64,000 nucleotides of DNA from Zoogloea sp021286885 (GCF_041915215.1 NZ_JAYSBV010000002.1); one strand, 5' to 3'; shown: positions 49,570 through 57,785, counted from the first letter of the stretch. Numbers and translations: made by a program. The notes: generated from the letters alone by a model not told the origin.

Positions 49570-50784
49570 ATGAGCACCACCCCGATCTACTTTGACAACA
49601 ACGCCACGACTGCTTGCGATGTGCAGGTCGTGGAGGCCATGCTGCCCTATTTCACCGAGCAGTTTGGCAACGCCTCCAGCATGCACAGCTTCGGCAACAA
49701 GGTCGGGGTGGCACTCAAGGCCGCCCGCACCAAGGTGCAAAAGCTGCTGGGGGCCGAGTTTGATTCGGAAATCGTGTTCACCTCCTGCGGCACCGAATCC
49801 AACAACACCGCCATCATGTCGGCCCTCAAGGCCCAGCCGGAGCGCAAGGAAATCATCACCACGGTGGTGGAGCACCCGGCCATTCTGGCCCTGTGCGAAC
49901 AGCTGGAGAAAGACGGCTACACCATCCACCGGCTCAAGGTGGACGGCAAGGGCCGGCTTGATCTGGACGCCTACGCCAAGCTGCTCACCGACAAGGTGGC
50001 GATTGTTTCGGTGATGTGGGCCAACAACGAAACCGGCACCTTCTTCCCCGTGGTGCAGATGGCCGACATGGCCAACGCTGCCGGCATCATGTTCCACACC
50101 GATGCGGTGCAGGCGGTGGGCAAGGTGGAAATCAACCTGGCCGACACCAAGATCGACATGCTCTCGGCCTCGGGCCACAAGCTGCACGCGCCCAAGGGCA
50201 TCGGCGTGCTCTACGTGCGGCGCGGCGTGCGCTTCCGTCCCTTCCTGCGGGGCGGCCACCAGGAGCGTGGGCGCCGGGCCGGCACCGAGAACGCCCCCAG
50301 CATCATCGGGCTGGGTGTGGCCTGCGAACTGGCCCAAGCAGCGATTGCCCAGGAGCAGACCCACGTTCGCGCCCTGCGCGACAAGCTGGAAGCCGGCATT
50401 CTGGCCGTGGTGCCCAATGCCTTCGTTACCGGCAATCCGGACAACCGGCTGCCCAACACCGCCAACATCGCCTTCGAGTACATCGAAGGGGAAGCCATTC
50501 TGATGCTGCTCAACAAGCAGGGCATCGCCGCCTCCAGCGGCTCGGCCTGCACCTCCGGCAGCCTGGAGCCTTCCCACGTGATGCGCGCCATGGGGATTCC
50601 CTACACCGCCGCCCACGGCACGGTGCGTTTCTCCCTGTCCCGCTACAACACCGAGGCCGAAGTGGATCGCGTGATTGCAGCCGTCCCCGGCATCGTGGCC
50701 CAACTGCGCAAGCTCTCCCCCTACTGGGGCGAGAACGGCCCGGTTGCCAACCCTGACCAAGCCTTTGCCCCCGCATATGCTTGA
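49570..50784 (+). CDS. nifS: Cysteine desulfurase NifS
   Basis: A 404-residue PLP enzyme that supplies sulfur for nitrogenase clusters. The PLP lysine is K204 in SASGHKLHAPKG and the persulfide cysteine is C327 in SSGSACTSG. Start MSTTPIYFDNNATTA is the usual NifS N-terminus, four bases after nifU. Its last codons overlap the nifV start by eight bases. Confidence 0.96.
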   Translation: MSTTPIYFDNNATTACDVQVVEAMLPYFTEQFGNASSMHSFGNKVGVALKAARTKVQKLLGAEFDSEIVFTSCGTESNNTAIMSALKAQPERKEIITTVVEHPAILALCEQLEKDGYTIHRLKVDGKGRLDLDAYAKLLTDKVAIVSVMWANNETGTFFPVVQMADMANAAGIMFHTDAVQAVGKVEINLADTKIDMLSASGHKLHAPKGIGVLYVRRGVRFRPFLRGGHQERGRRAGTENAPSIIGLGVACELAQAAIAQEQTHVRALRDKLEAGILAVVPNAFVTGNPDNRLPNTANIAFEYIEGEAILMLLNKQGIAASSGSACTSGSLEPSHVMRAMGIPYTAAHGTVRFSLSRYNTEAEVDRVIAAVPGIVAQLRKLSPYWGENGPVANPDQAFAPAYA

Positions 50785-51961
50785 CTTCATCCAGCCCTCC
50801 GCGCCCGCCCACGCGCCCCGGGTGGTGATCAACGACACCACCCTGCGCGATGGGGAGCAATCTGCCGGGGTAGCCTTCACCCTGGACGAGAAGCTCGCCA
50901 TTGCCCGGGCCCTGGACGCGATTGGCGTGCCGGAACTGGAAATCGGCATCCCCGCCATGGGGCCCGCCGAACGGGAAGGCATCCAGGCCTGCGCCCGGGC
51001 GGGTCTGGCGGCCCGGCTGGTGCTGTGGTGCCGGATGCGGGAAGACGATCTGCTCGCCTGTGCCGGGCTGGGGGGCTGGATGGTGGATCTGTCCATCTCC
51101 GCCTCCGACCAGCAGATCCGCCACAAGCTGCGGCGCGACCGGGAATGGGTGCTGGAACAGATCGCCAGCCTGGTGCCCCGCGCCCGGGACATGGGGCTGG
51201 AAGTGCTGGTGGGCTGCGAGGACGCCTCCCGCGCCGACCCGGACTTCCTGCGCCAGATCGCCGAAGCGGCCCAGGCCGCCGGGGCCTGCCGGCTGCGTTT
51301 TGCCGACACCCTCGGAATCATGGAGCCGTTTGACACCTTCCAGCGCTTTGCCGACCTGCGGGCCTGCTGCGACCTGGAACTCGAGATGCACGCCCACGAC
51401 GACCTGGGCCTGGCCACCGCCAACACCCTGGCCGCCGTGCGTGGTGGCGCCACCCACGTGAATACCACCGTGAATGGGCTGGGCGAGCGGGCCGGCAATG
51501 CCGCCCTCGAAGAAGTGGCCCTGGCCCTGGCCAAGCTGTACGGCATGCACACCGGGATCGACCTGTCCCGCTTCCCAGCCCTTTCCCAGCAAGTAGCCCG
51601 GGCCGCCGGGCGGCCGGTGGGCTGGCAGAAGAGCGTGGTCGGCAAAGGCGTGTTTACCCACGAAGCCGGCATCCATGTGGATGGCCTGCTCAAGGACCCG
51701 GCCAATTACCAGGCCATCGACCCCCGCGAAGTGGGGCGCCAGCACCGGATGGTGCTCGGCAAGCACTCCGGCAGCGCCGGGGTGATCCAGGCTTATCGCA
51801 AACTCGGCGTTCAGCTCGGCGAAGCCGACGCGGCCACCCTGCTGCTGCGCATCCGGGGCTATGTGGAGCGCACCAAGCGCAGCCCGGGCCCGGCGGATCT
51901 GCGCCGCTTCCTGGCCGAACTCCAGACCCTCACCGCCCACGATGCCCACACGACTGCCTGA
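50777..51961 (+). CDS. nifV: Homocitrate synthase NifV
   Basis: A 394-residue enzyme that makes homocitrate for the iron-molybdenum cofactor from acetyl-CoA and 2-oxoglutarate. It has the Claisen-condensation motif INDTTLRDGEQSAGVAF at the start, AHDDLGLATANTLAAV with the metal histidine, and NTTVNGLGERAGNAALEE. The start ATG lies within the nifS stop region (ATGCTTGA). Its place after nifS and the sequence favour NifV over LeuA. Confidence 0.94.
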   Translation: MLDFIQPSAPAHAPRVVINDTTLRDGEQSAGVAFTLDEKLAIARALDAIGVPELEIGIPAMGPAEREGIQACARAGLAARLVLWCRMREDDLLACAGLGGWMVDLSISASDQQIRHKLRRDREWVLEQIASLVPRARDMGLEVLVGCEDASRADPDFLRQIAEAAQAAGACRLRFADTLGIMEPFDTFQRFADLRACCDLELEMHAHDDLGLATANTLAAVRGGATHVNTTVNGLGERAGNAALEEVALALAKLYGMHTGIDLSRFPALSQQVARAAGRPVGWQKSVVGKGVFTHEAGIHVDGLLKDPANYQAIDPREVGRQHRMVLGKHSGSAGVIQAYRKLGVQLGEADAATLLLRIRGYVERTKRSPGPADLRRFLAELQTLTAHDAHTTA

Positions 51962-51971
51962 GGAACCCGCC

Positions 51972-52739
51972 ATGCACCCCACCAGCGCCCTGCCCGCCCC
52001 TGCCCCGGAAGCGCCGCCCCGGCTGATGGCACTGCTCCGGGAAGACATCGACTCGGTGATGAGCCGCGACCCGGCCGCCCGCAGCCGCTGGGAAGTGCTC
52101 ACCACCTACCCGGGCGTGCATGCCATCCTCAGCTACCGGCTCGGCCACGCCCTGTGGGAGCGGGGGCTGCACTACCCGGCCCGGGTGCTCCAGTTTGTGG
52201 CCCGGATGTTCACCAATGTGGATATCCACCCCGCCGCCCGCATTGGCCGGCGCCTGTTCATCGACCACGGGGCCGGCGTGGTGGTGGGGGAAACCGCCGA
52301 AATCGGCGATGACGTGACCCTCTACCACGGCGTCACCCTGGGCGGCACCTCCTGGCGCAAGGGCAAGCGCCACCCCACCCTGTCGAGCGGGGTGGTGGTG
52401 GGCGCCGGCGCCAAGATCCTCGGCCCCATCACCATTGGCGACCGGGTGCGGGTGGGGGCCAACTCGGTGGTGGTCAAGGACGTGCCCGCCGACCGCACCG
52501 TGGTGGGCATTCCCGGGCGCATCGTGCGCAGCGAAGGCCGGCGCGGCCCCGACGGGCTGGATCTGGATCACCACCTGATCCCCGACCCGGTGGGCAAGGC
52601 CCTCGCCTGCCTGTTGGACCGGGTCCAGGTGCTTGAATCCCGCATGACCGCCGCCGGACTCAACCCGGACGAGTGCGGCGAGTGCTCTGACAGCTGCGAT
52701 TGTGGCTCGATGATGAAATCTGCCAAGGACGAACACTGA
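51972..52739 (+). CDS. cysE: Serine O-acetyltransferase, nif-associated, with Cys-rich tail
   Basis: A 255-residue CysE that makes O-acetylserine for cysteine, the substrate of NifS. The catalytic hexapeptide domain has AILSYRLGHALWERG, DIHPAARIGRRLFIDHG and TLYHGVTLGGTSW. Beyond the usual end the protein carries a tail with five cysteines (CGECSDSCDCGS, residues about 235-246) not expected of a housekeeping CysE. Encoded ten bases after nifV. Dedicated nif copies of cysE are known in Azotobacter-type clusters. Confidence 0.9.
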   Translation: MHPTSALPAPAPEAPPRLMALLREDIDSVMSRDPAARSRWEVLTTYPGVHAILSYRLGHALWERGLHYPARVLQFVARMFTNVDIHPAARIGRRLFIDHGAGVVVGETAEIGDDVTLYHGVTLGGTSWRKGKRHPTLSSGVVVGAGAKILGPITIGDRVRVGANSVVVKDVPADRTVVGIPGRIVRSEGRRGPDGLDLDHHLIPDPVGKALACLLDRVQVLESRMTAAGLNPDECGECSDSCDCGSMMKSAKDEH

Positions 52740-52749
52740 GGCCCGCCCC

Positions 52750-53283
52750 ATGGATCTGCTCGACTTTGACGCCGGCCCCCTCTACTTCGACCAGCCCCTG
52801 GCCGCCGAAGTGGGCGACCTGATCCGGCAGGCCTCCGAACACTACCCCGAACCCGCCGCCGAGGCCCTGCTGCGCCAGGCCCAGGCTCTGGCCCCCGAAC
52901 ACCTGGAAGTGATCGTCGCCCTGTATCGCTTCTACTTTTACCAGAACCGGCTGGATGCAGCCGATCAGGTGGCCGACCGGGCCCTCGCCCTCTCGGCGGC
53001 CCCCATCGGCTACCCCACCGACTGGCGCCAGCTCAACCCCGCCCATGTGCGCCAGGGCATAGAAGAGGACGCGGGCCTCGCCCGTTTCTGGCTCCTGGCC
53101 CTCAAGGCCAAGGCCGTGCTGGCCCTGCGCCAGCTGCGTATTGAAGACGGCATTGCGATGCTGAGCTGCATTGCCGACGTGGATGAACGGGACCGCATCG
53201 GCACCCGGGGCCTCATCGAAGTGGCCCGCATCCACGCCAGCGACAACGTGATTTCCGTGGATTTTGCCGCCCAGTCGGCCTGA
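52750..53283 (+). CDS. Nif-cluster TPR-like protein of unknown function
   Basis: A 177-residue soluble protein between cysE and nifW, ten bases after cysE. The N-terminus MDLLDFDAGPLYFDQPLAAE is followed by a helical repeat region (EALLRQAQALAPEHLEVIVALYRFYFYQNRLDAADQVADRALAL) that reads like one or two tetratricopeptide units. I do not recognise it as a named Nif protein. Codon use and spacing fit the operon, so it probably serves nitrogenase maturation, perhaps as a docking factor. Confidence 0.82.
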   Translation: MDLLDFDAGPLYFDQPLAAEVGDLIRQASEHYPEPAAEALLRQAQALAPEHLEVIVALYRFYFYQNRLDAADQVADRALALSAAPIGYPTDWRQLNPAHVRQGIEEDAGLARFWLLALKAKAVLALRQLRIEDGIAMLSCIADVDERDRIGTRGLIEVARIHASDNVISVDFAAQSA

Positions 53284-53323
53284 CCCCAGCCAACACCGCC
53301 CACCCCAGCCAAGGAGCGCCATC

Positions 53324-53659
53324 ATGAGTGATCTGGACCTGAGCCTCGAAGAAGCCCTCGAAGAACTGTCTTCCGCCGAAGACTTTCTGGACTACTTCGG
53401 CATCGAATACGACGCCAAGACCGTTCAGGTGAACCGCCTGCACATCCTCCAGCGCTACCACAACTACATCGAAGCCCAGGGCCCGGCCCCCGAGGCTGAC
53501 GGCGACGCCCGCGCTTTTTATACCCGCTGGCTGACCCAGGCCTACCTGGACTTTGTCCAGTCCGACGCCCTCACCGAGCGGGTGTTTGTGGTGCTGCAAA
53601 AGGCCGCCGGCACCTCCTTCGTTCCCCTCGACAGCCTGCTCGGCAGCAAGCCCGCCTGA
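53324..53659 (+). CDS. nifW: Nitrogenase-stabilizing/protective protein NifW
   Basis: A 111-residue NifW, thought to protect or help mature MoFe protein. LEELSSAEDFLDYFGIEYDAKTVQVNRLHILQRYHNYI is the family core. A strong AAGGAG lies eight bases before the ATG. Followed by nifZ. Confidence 0.93.
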   Translation: MSDLDLSLEEALEELSSAEDFLDYFGIEYDAKTVQVNRLHILQRYHNYIEAQGPAPEADGDARAFYTRWLTQAYLDFVQSDALTERVFVVLQKAAGTSFVPLDSLLGSKPA

Positions 53660-53710
53660 GCCCTGCAATCCAACACACACCCGCCCGCCCAACGCAGAAG
53701 GAGAATCGCC

Positions 53711-54205
53711 ATGCTTCCCCGCTTTCAATACGGCGACACCGTGCGCGTGACACGGAATGCGCGCAACGACGGCACCTTCCCTGGCAAGGAAATCGGCGAC
53801 CTGCTGGTCCGCCGGGGTTCCATGGGCGTGGTGCGAGATGTGGGCAGCTACCTCCAGGACCAGATCATCTACTCGGTCTACTTCTTCCAGGAAGACATGA
53901 TCGTGGGCTGCCGGGAAGAAGAACTCCTCGGCGAAGATGAAACCTGGGTCGAAAGCAAGTTTGAAGTCCGCGAAAAGGTGCTGTGCCGCATCACCCTCGC
54001 AGTGGGCGGCGAAATCCGCGCCACCGCCGGCACCAAGGGCGAAATCATGCGTGTGTTGCGGGATCTGCCCGGGGGCGTGCAATACCACCTGCACGTCCCC
54101 GGCTGGGTGCTGCAAGTCCCCGAGAACGCCCTCGAAGCCCTGCCTCTCGACCAGCAGGGCGGCGAGATTGAGCCCGAGGATGCCGCCGCCGAGGAGGACG
54201 CCTGA
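53711..54205 (+). CDS. nifZ: NifZ protein
   Basis: A 164-residue NifZ, which aids P-cluster formation in the MoFe protein. The family blocks FQYGDTVRVTRNARNDGTFPG, GSMGVVRDVGSYLQDQIIYSVYF and GCREEELL are visible. A second, KOW-like repeat (REKVLCRITLAVGGEIRATAGTKGEIMRVLRDLP) makes the protein a two-repeat form, followed by an acidic C-terminus. Its stop overlaps the nifM start in an ATGA. Confidence 0.92.
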   Translation: MLPRFQYGDTVRVTRNARNDGTFPGKEIGDLLVRRGSMGVVRDVGSYLQDQIIYSVYFFQEDMIVGCREEELLGEDETWVESKFEVREKVLCRITLAVGGEIRATAGTKGEIMRVLRDLPGGVQYHLHVPGWVLQVPENALEALPLDQQGGEIEPEDAAAEEDA

Positions 54206-55083
54206 TGAATGCCCCCGAAGCCGCCCCCCTGGGCGACCTGACCCTGCCCTATCTGGTGTTCAAGACCGCCCACGGGATCTACACCAAGCCCCCCGGCGAG
54301 CTGAGCGAGCGGGAGCTGCGCCATGTGCGCCAGGTGGCGCGCAAGCAGCTCGACATCGAGAACCTGGTCCTCGGCGCCCCCGAGGCCCAGGGTGTCGTGG
54401 TGCCCGAAACCCATCTGCGCAAGGCCTATGCCGAAATCGAAGGGCGCTACGAGAGCGAAGCCGACTTCATCGCCGCCCTCGCCGCCCAGGCCCTCACCCC
54501 CGCGTTGTTAACCGCCGCCCTGCAACGGGAACTGCGGGTCGAGGCCGTACTGGACCGCGTCTCGGCCAAATCCGCCCAGGTGGCCGAACTGGATGTGCAG
54601 ATTTTCTACCACATGCACCACGAGCAATTTAAGCGCACCGAAAGGCGCAAGGCGTCCCACATCCTCATCACCATCAACCCGGACATGGCCGACAACACCC
54701 CGGAAAAGGCCCTCGCCAAAATCGAAGCCATCCGCAAACGGCTCATCAAAGACCCGAAGCGCTTTGAAGAACAGGCCCTCAAGCACTCGGAATGCCCCAC
54801 CGCCATGAACGGCGGCCAGATTGGCGACGTGGAACGCGGCAAGCTCTACCCCGCCCTGGACGCCGCCCTGTTTGCCGCCCACAAGGGCGAGCTCAGCCCC
54901 GTGGTGCAATCCGAACTGGGCTACCACCTCGTGCGCTGCGACGACATCCGCCCCGAAGGCATCGCACCTTACGCCGAAGTCGCCCCCCGCATCCGCCTCG
55001 TCATGGAACAGAACCGCCGCAAGATGTGCCAGCACGGCTGGCTCAAAGACCTCCAGGACAAAGCCCGCACCAGCCACCAATAA
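54205..55083 (+). CDS. nifM: Peptidyl-prolyl isomerase NifM
   Basis: A 292-residue parvulin-type isomerase that helps NifH fold. The rotamase domain starts at RKASHILITINPDM (about 150), with GGQIGDVERGKLYPALDAALFAAHKGELSPVVQSELGYHLVR following. The N-terminal 120 residues are the helical NifM-specific part. Last gene of the nif operon, followed by a strong terminator 150 bases on. Confidence 0.93.
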   Translation: MNAPEAAPLGDLTLPYLVFKTAHGIYTKPPGELSERELRHVRQVARKQLDIENLVLGAPEAQGVVVPETHLRKAYAEIEGRYESEADFIAALAAQALTPALLTAALQRELRVEAVLDRVSAKSAQVAELDVQIFYHMHHEQFKRTERRKASHILITINPDMADNTPEKALAKIEAIRKRLIKDPKRFEEQALKHSECPTAMNGGQIGDVERGKLYPALDAALFAAHKGELSPVVQSELGYHLVRCDDIRPEGIAPYAEVAPRIRLVMEQNRRKMCQHGWLKDLQDKARTSHQ

Positions 55084-55234
55084 GGCAAGCCATACACCGA
55101 TCACCGGAGAGACAAAACCAGGAGAGGAGAGAACGAGACACGCCGAAAAAGCAGGCCGGATGGGGTGGCACGAGGAGAGACCACCCGGGAGCATCCGGCA
55201 GGAAACCGCTTTTTCCAGACTTGGAGCGCACTTT

Positions 55235-55262
55235 GGGGGGCATTCGTGCCCCCTCTTTTTTT
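55235..55262 (+). terminator. Terminator of the nif operon
   Basis: GGGGGCA-TTCG-TGCCCCC is a seven-base stem with a stable UUCG tetraloop followed by TCTTTTTTT. It marks the end of the GC-rich nif segment; the sequence becomes AT-rich immediately after it. Confidence 0.92.
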
Positions 55263-55263
55263 G

Positions 55264-55318
55264 ATTTACCACAGATTGTGAAAGCAGTACGCTTTGTCAG
55301 CGCTTAACTGTGGTAAAT
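55264..55318. promoter_or_regulatory. Inverted-repeat leader of the ATPase/TOPRIM island
   Basis: A perfect 11-base inverted repeat ATTTACCACAG / CTGTGGTAAAT (55264-55274 and 55308-55318) encloses AAAGC-AGTAC-GCTTT (55281-55295). GTACGCTTT (55287-55295) also pairs with AAAGCGTAC at 55351-55359, allowing mutually exclusive folds. The element lies 70 bases before the ATPase start and could be an operator or an RNA switch. No standard promoter was assigned inside it. Confidence 0.5.
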
Positions 55319-55388
55319 TTTAAACTTCCACCGAATACCAAAGCTTAATTAAAGCGTACAAGGCGGTTTATTGAAAAAAGGAATAAAT

Positions 55389-56543
55389 ATGCACCTAAGA
55401 TCACTACACATCAAGAGATTTCGTGCTCTTGAAGACTTTCAAGTCGACAAACTTGGTCATGTAAATCTTATTGTCGGAAAAAACAACTCGGGGAAAAGCA
55501 CCGTATTAGAAGCACTTCAAATCTACGCAAACAATGCCCAGCTTACGACACTGGAGAAATTGGCACAAAGTCACAACGAAAAATGGCGGAGTGACGATGA
55601 GCTCGAAGCAACAAGCGAGCTGCCTTTCAAGTCTTTTTTCTCAAATAGAAAATTCCCAACCCAAGACGATTGCGGAATAGAGATCGGAGACGGAAGCATC
55701 GACAATTTAGTAAAAATTGAACACGGATTTTATATTGAAGAAAATATTTTACAGCGCACCCCAGGCGATGAAGAAAGACTTTTGGTTCGAAGAAAGCGAG
55801 TATTTAAAAGAGACTTAAACGACCGTGAAAAAGATTCCATGGGCGAAACATTTTTTATTCAGGTCGGCAACGAAAATCCCGTAATGGTCCACCCTAGCAA
55901 TCGTCGCAGAATACGTCCAGCACTAATCACCCATAAAAACAAGCCCTGCTCATACATTCCGACTCAGTTTATATCACAAGACGAGCTAGCTGACGAATGG
56001 GACAAAATAGGACTCACTGAAGCTCAGGAATTTGTGAAGAAAGCCCTTCAAATTGTCAATCCAGACTTTGAAGACATTCAATTTGTTCGCATCGAAGATG
56101 TCGAACAAAAGACCCAACGCATCTATCTTTCAAGAACGGCCATCATTAAAACAAGAGGCGAAAACGAGCCGATTCCACTCAGCAGCATGGGAGATGGAAT
56201 ATTACGCGTCCTACAACTTTTTTTGAAGCTTTTCTCAGCAAAGGACGGATTTCTTTTAATTGATGAATTTGAAAACGGACTGCACTATTCAGTACAAAAA
56301 GAAGTATGGACTTTGGTCTTTGACATGGCAAAAAAACATAACATTCAAATATTTGCCACCACCCACAGCTGGGATTGCATAGAAAGCTTCGCAAAAGTAG
56401 CCTACGAAAAAAATGAAACCGAAGGCGTTTTATTTCGAATTGGCCGTAGCGCACGAGCCAGCGACCATGGAAAGGTAATTGCGACGGTATTCGACGAAGA
56501 AAATCTATTTAACATAGTACAATCTGACGTCGAGGTCCGATAA
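55389..56543 (+). CDS. AAA-family ATPase, OLD/PARIS-like (candidate defence)
   Basis: A 384-residue ABC/SMC-like ATPase. RSLHIKRFRALEDFQVDKLG is followed by Walker A GKNNSGKST at residues 30-38. A long charged middle region follows, then the signature-like PLSSMGDGILRVLQLFLKLF, Walker B GFLLIDEFENGLH and the switch IFATTHSWDCIESF. This is the AAA_15/21 layout of OLD-family and PARIS AriA ATPases, without a fused TOPRIM domain. AAGGA lies seven bases before the ATG. G+C is about 40% in the samples I counted, against about 70% in neighbours, so transfer is likely. Its stop overlaps the next start (TAATG). Confidence 0.82.
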   Translation: MHLRSLHIKRFRALEDFQVDKLGHVNLIVGKNNSGKSTVLEALQIYANNAQLTTLEKLAQSHNEKWRSDDELEATSELPFKSFFSNRKFPTQDDCGIEIGDGSIDNLVKIEHGFYIEENILQRTPGDEERLLVRRKRVFKRDLNDREKDSMGETFFIQVGNENPVMVHPSNRRRIRPALITHKNKPCSYIPTQFISQDELADEWDKIGLTEAQEFVKKALQIVNPDFEDIQFVRIEDVEQKTQRIYLSRTAIIKTRGENEPIPLSSMGDGILRVLQLFLKLFSAKDGFLLIDEFENGLHYSVQKEVWTLVFDMAKKHNIQIFATTHSWDCIESFAKVAYEKNETEGVLFRIGRSARASDHGKVIATVFDEENLFNIVQSDVEVR

Positions 56544-57220
56544 TGAGCAAAAATTCTTTACTGCTAGTTGAAGGACAAACCGATAAAGCATTTTTTGAAG
56601 CGCTATGCAAGTCAATAGGCATCGAAACAGAAATTAAAATTGGCCTCGCAAGAGAATACGGGCAAAGTAAAAACACGAAACAAGCCGTTATAAACTCTCT
56701 AAAAACACTAATACATCAGATGCAGGATGGAACACTAAAACACCTAGCTATTGTCGTTGACGCCGACAGGATTTCCGATGGCGGCGGTTTTCGCAAAACC
56801 ATCGATCAAATTTCCGATCAAATCTCAACAGAGGGCTACAGCAGTCACCCTATATGCCTAAACTCCGGGGGATTGCTTTATAAACACAACGATGGCCTAC
56901 CAAATTTTGGCGTTTGGGTAATGCCCGACAATGCCGCTGAAGGCATGTTGGAAGACTGGATAAAGCTATCTATTTCACCTTCCGAAAAACCTCTACTGGA
57001 GCAAGCCACAGCCACTGTAGGATCTATTGCAAATAAAAAATTCCCCATCTCTAGATTAAGCAAAGCAGAGGTTACGACCTGGCTGGCTTGGCAAAAAAAA
57101 CCGGGTGAAGGGCTTTATTACACTGCAGAAGACAATCTTCTAGACAGAACAGCTCAGCCATACACAGGACTAGTTGAATGGCTAAAAACAGCCCTACTCC
57201 CTCAGTTGCCTTCAAACTAG
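56543..57220 (+). CDS. TOPRIM-type (DUF3226-like) partner protein
   Basis: A 225-residue protein whose N-terminus LLLVEGQTDKAFFEALCKS holds a TOPRIM glutamate (E10), with VVDADR (D73, D75) as the DxD motif. GVWVMPDNAAEGMLEDW around 123-139 is like the DUF3226 family pattern. It overlaps the ATPase stop by one base, so both are made together. By analogy with OLD nucleases (ATPase plus TOPRIM in one chain) and PARIS or AbiL-type pairs (two chains), it should be the nuclease or effector half of a phage-defence system. That role is inference. Confidence 0.78.
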   Translation: MSKNSLLLVEGQTDKAFFEALCKSIGIETEIKIGLAREYGQSKNTKQAVINSLKTLIHQMQDGTLKHLAIVVDADRISDGGGFRKTIDQISDQISTEGYSSHPICLNSGGLLYKHNDGLPNFGVWVMPDNAAEGMLEDWIKLSISPSEKPLLEQATATVGSIANKKFPISRLSKAEVTTWLAWQKKPGEGLYYTAEDNLLDRTAQPYTGLVEWLKTALLPQLPSN

Positions 57221-57331
57221 CACTAATCCTGAACTGTAGCATTCAGCCCTTTCAGACACCCGACAGTTTAAAATTTGTACTACGTGCCTGTGGATCGCGC
57301 AGAGGTTCTGCGGCCAATCAACGAGAGGTAA
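57221..57331. other. Short gap after the TOPRIM gene
   Basis: No gene or clear signal is seen. Composition returns part-way towards the chromosomal average. There is no terminator hairpin directly after the TOPRIM gene. Confidence 0.4.
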
Positions 57332-57459
57332 GCCCTACACCCAAGCTTAGACACGGGACAGAAGTACATCACCATCCACCTACCACCGGATGTTGTTCAA
57401 GCCTTCAGTACCCTGGTGAAGGTTGGCAAACCCGCATGGATGCAGTCCTGTACGACTAG
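57332..57459 (+). pseudogene. Frameshifted remnant of a BrnA-type antitoxin gene
   Basis: In one frame the bases read TGQKYITIHLPPDVVQAFS. One base later, in the next frame, they continue PGEGWQTRMDAVLYD before a stop. Joined, this is the C-terminal DNA-binding pattern of BrnA antitoxins (ITIRL..DV...F...G.GWQTR.....L). A single-base deletion near 57411 separates the halves. No BrnT toxin and no N-terminus remain. Identification rests on a short motif. Confidence 0.45.
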
Positions 57460-57528
57460 CTCAAGCCCATACCGTTCCACACAACTCTGTTGGTTTCATG
57501 TTTTTCCAATAAGAAAAAGTGTTACAAA

Positions 57529-57558
57529 TTCTCATTATTTTAATCTGCATTTCTCATT
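57529..57558. promoter_or_regulatory. Two Fur-like half-sites at 22-base spacing
   Basis: TTCTCATT occurs at 57529-57536 and 57551-57558, exactly two helical turns apart, within a very AT-rich stretch (57500-57620). The reverse, AATGAGAA, resembles half of a Fur box. No gene starts directly downstream on either strand. The stretch may be leftover regulatory DNA of the island. A weak TATAAC element at 57613 was also noted. Confidence 0.25.
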
Positions 57559-57750
57559 TTTATCATTAAAAACAATTACTTAGATTGAAAAATCTGTGCT
57601 ATTTGCACTGTATATAACGGAACAAGTCAAGCCCTCCTCCCCCTGTATAGGCCCGGGGCACGCAGATCCATGATTGGGATACGACACATGATAAGCATAT
57701 TAGAGCAGCTGGGAAATTACGACCCTCAGTTGCCACCCACCACCCAACCC

Positions 57751-57785
57751 AAAAGGGGAGCCATGTTCAACATGCTCCCCTTTTT
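57751..57785. terminator. Bidirectional terminator after the MaoC gene
   Basis: GGGGAG / CTCCCC with an inner CATGT / ACATG stem is flanked by AAAA on the left and TTTTT on the right. It lies 74 bases past the stop of the leftward MaoC gene and can also stop rightward transcripts from the island. Confidence 0.75.

Noticed and set aside
49144..51705. An 853-codon frame on the minus strand
   Set aside because: Antisense to nifU, nifS and nifV, whose catalytic residues are all intact.
55389..57220. Naming the island PARIS (ariAB) or Gabija
   Set aside because: The second protein lacks the DUF4435 look of AriB and the first has no fused TOPRIM or UvrD partner as in Gabija, so only a general OLD/PARIS-like label is justified.
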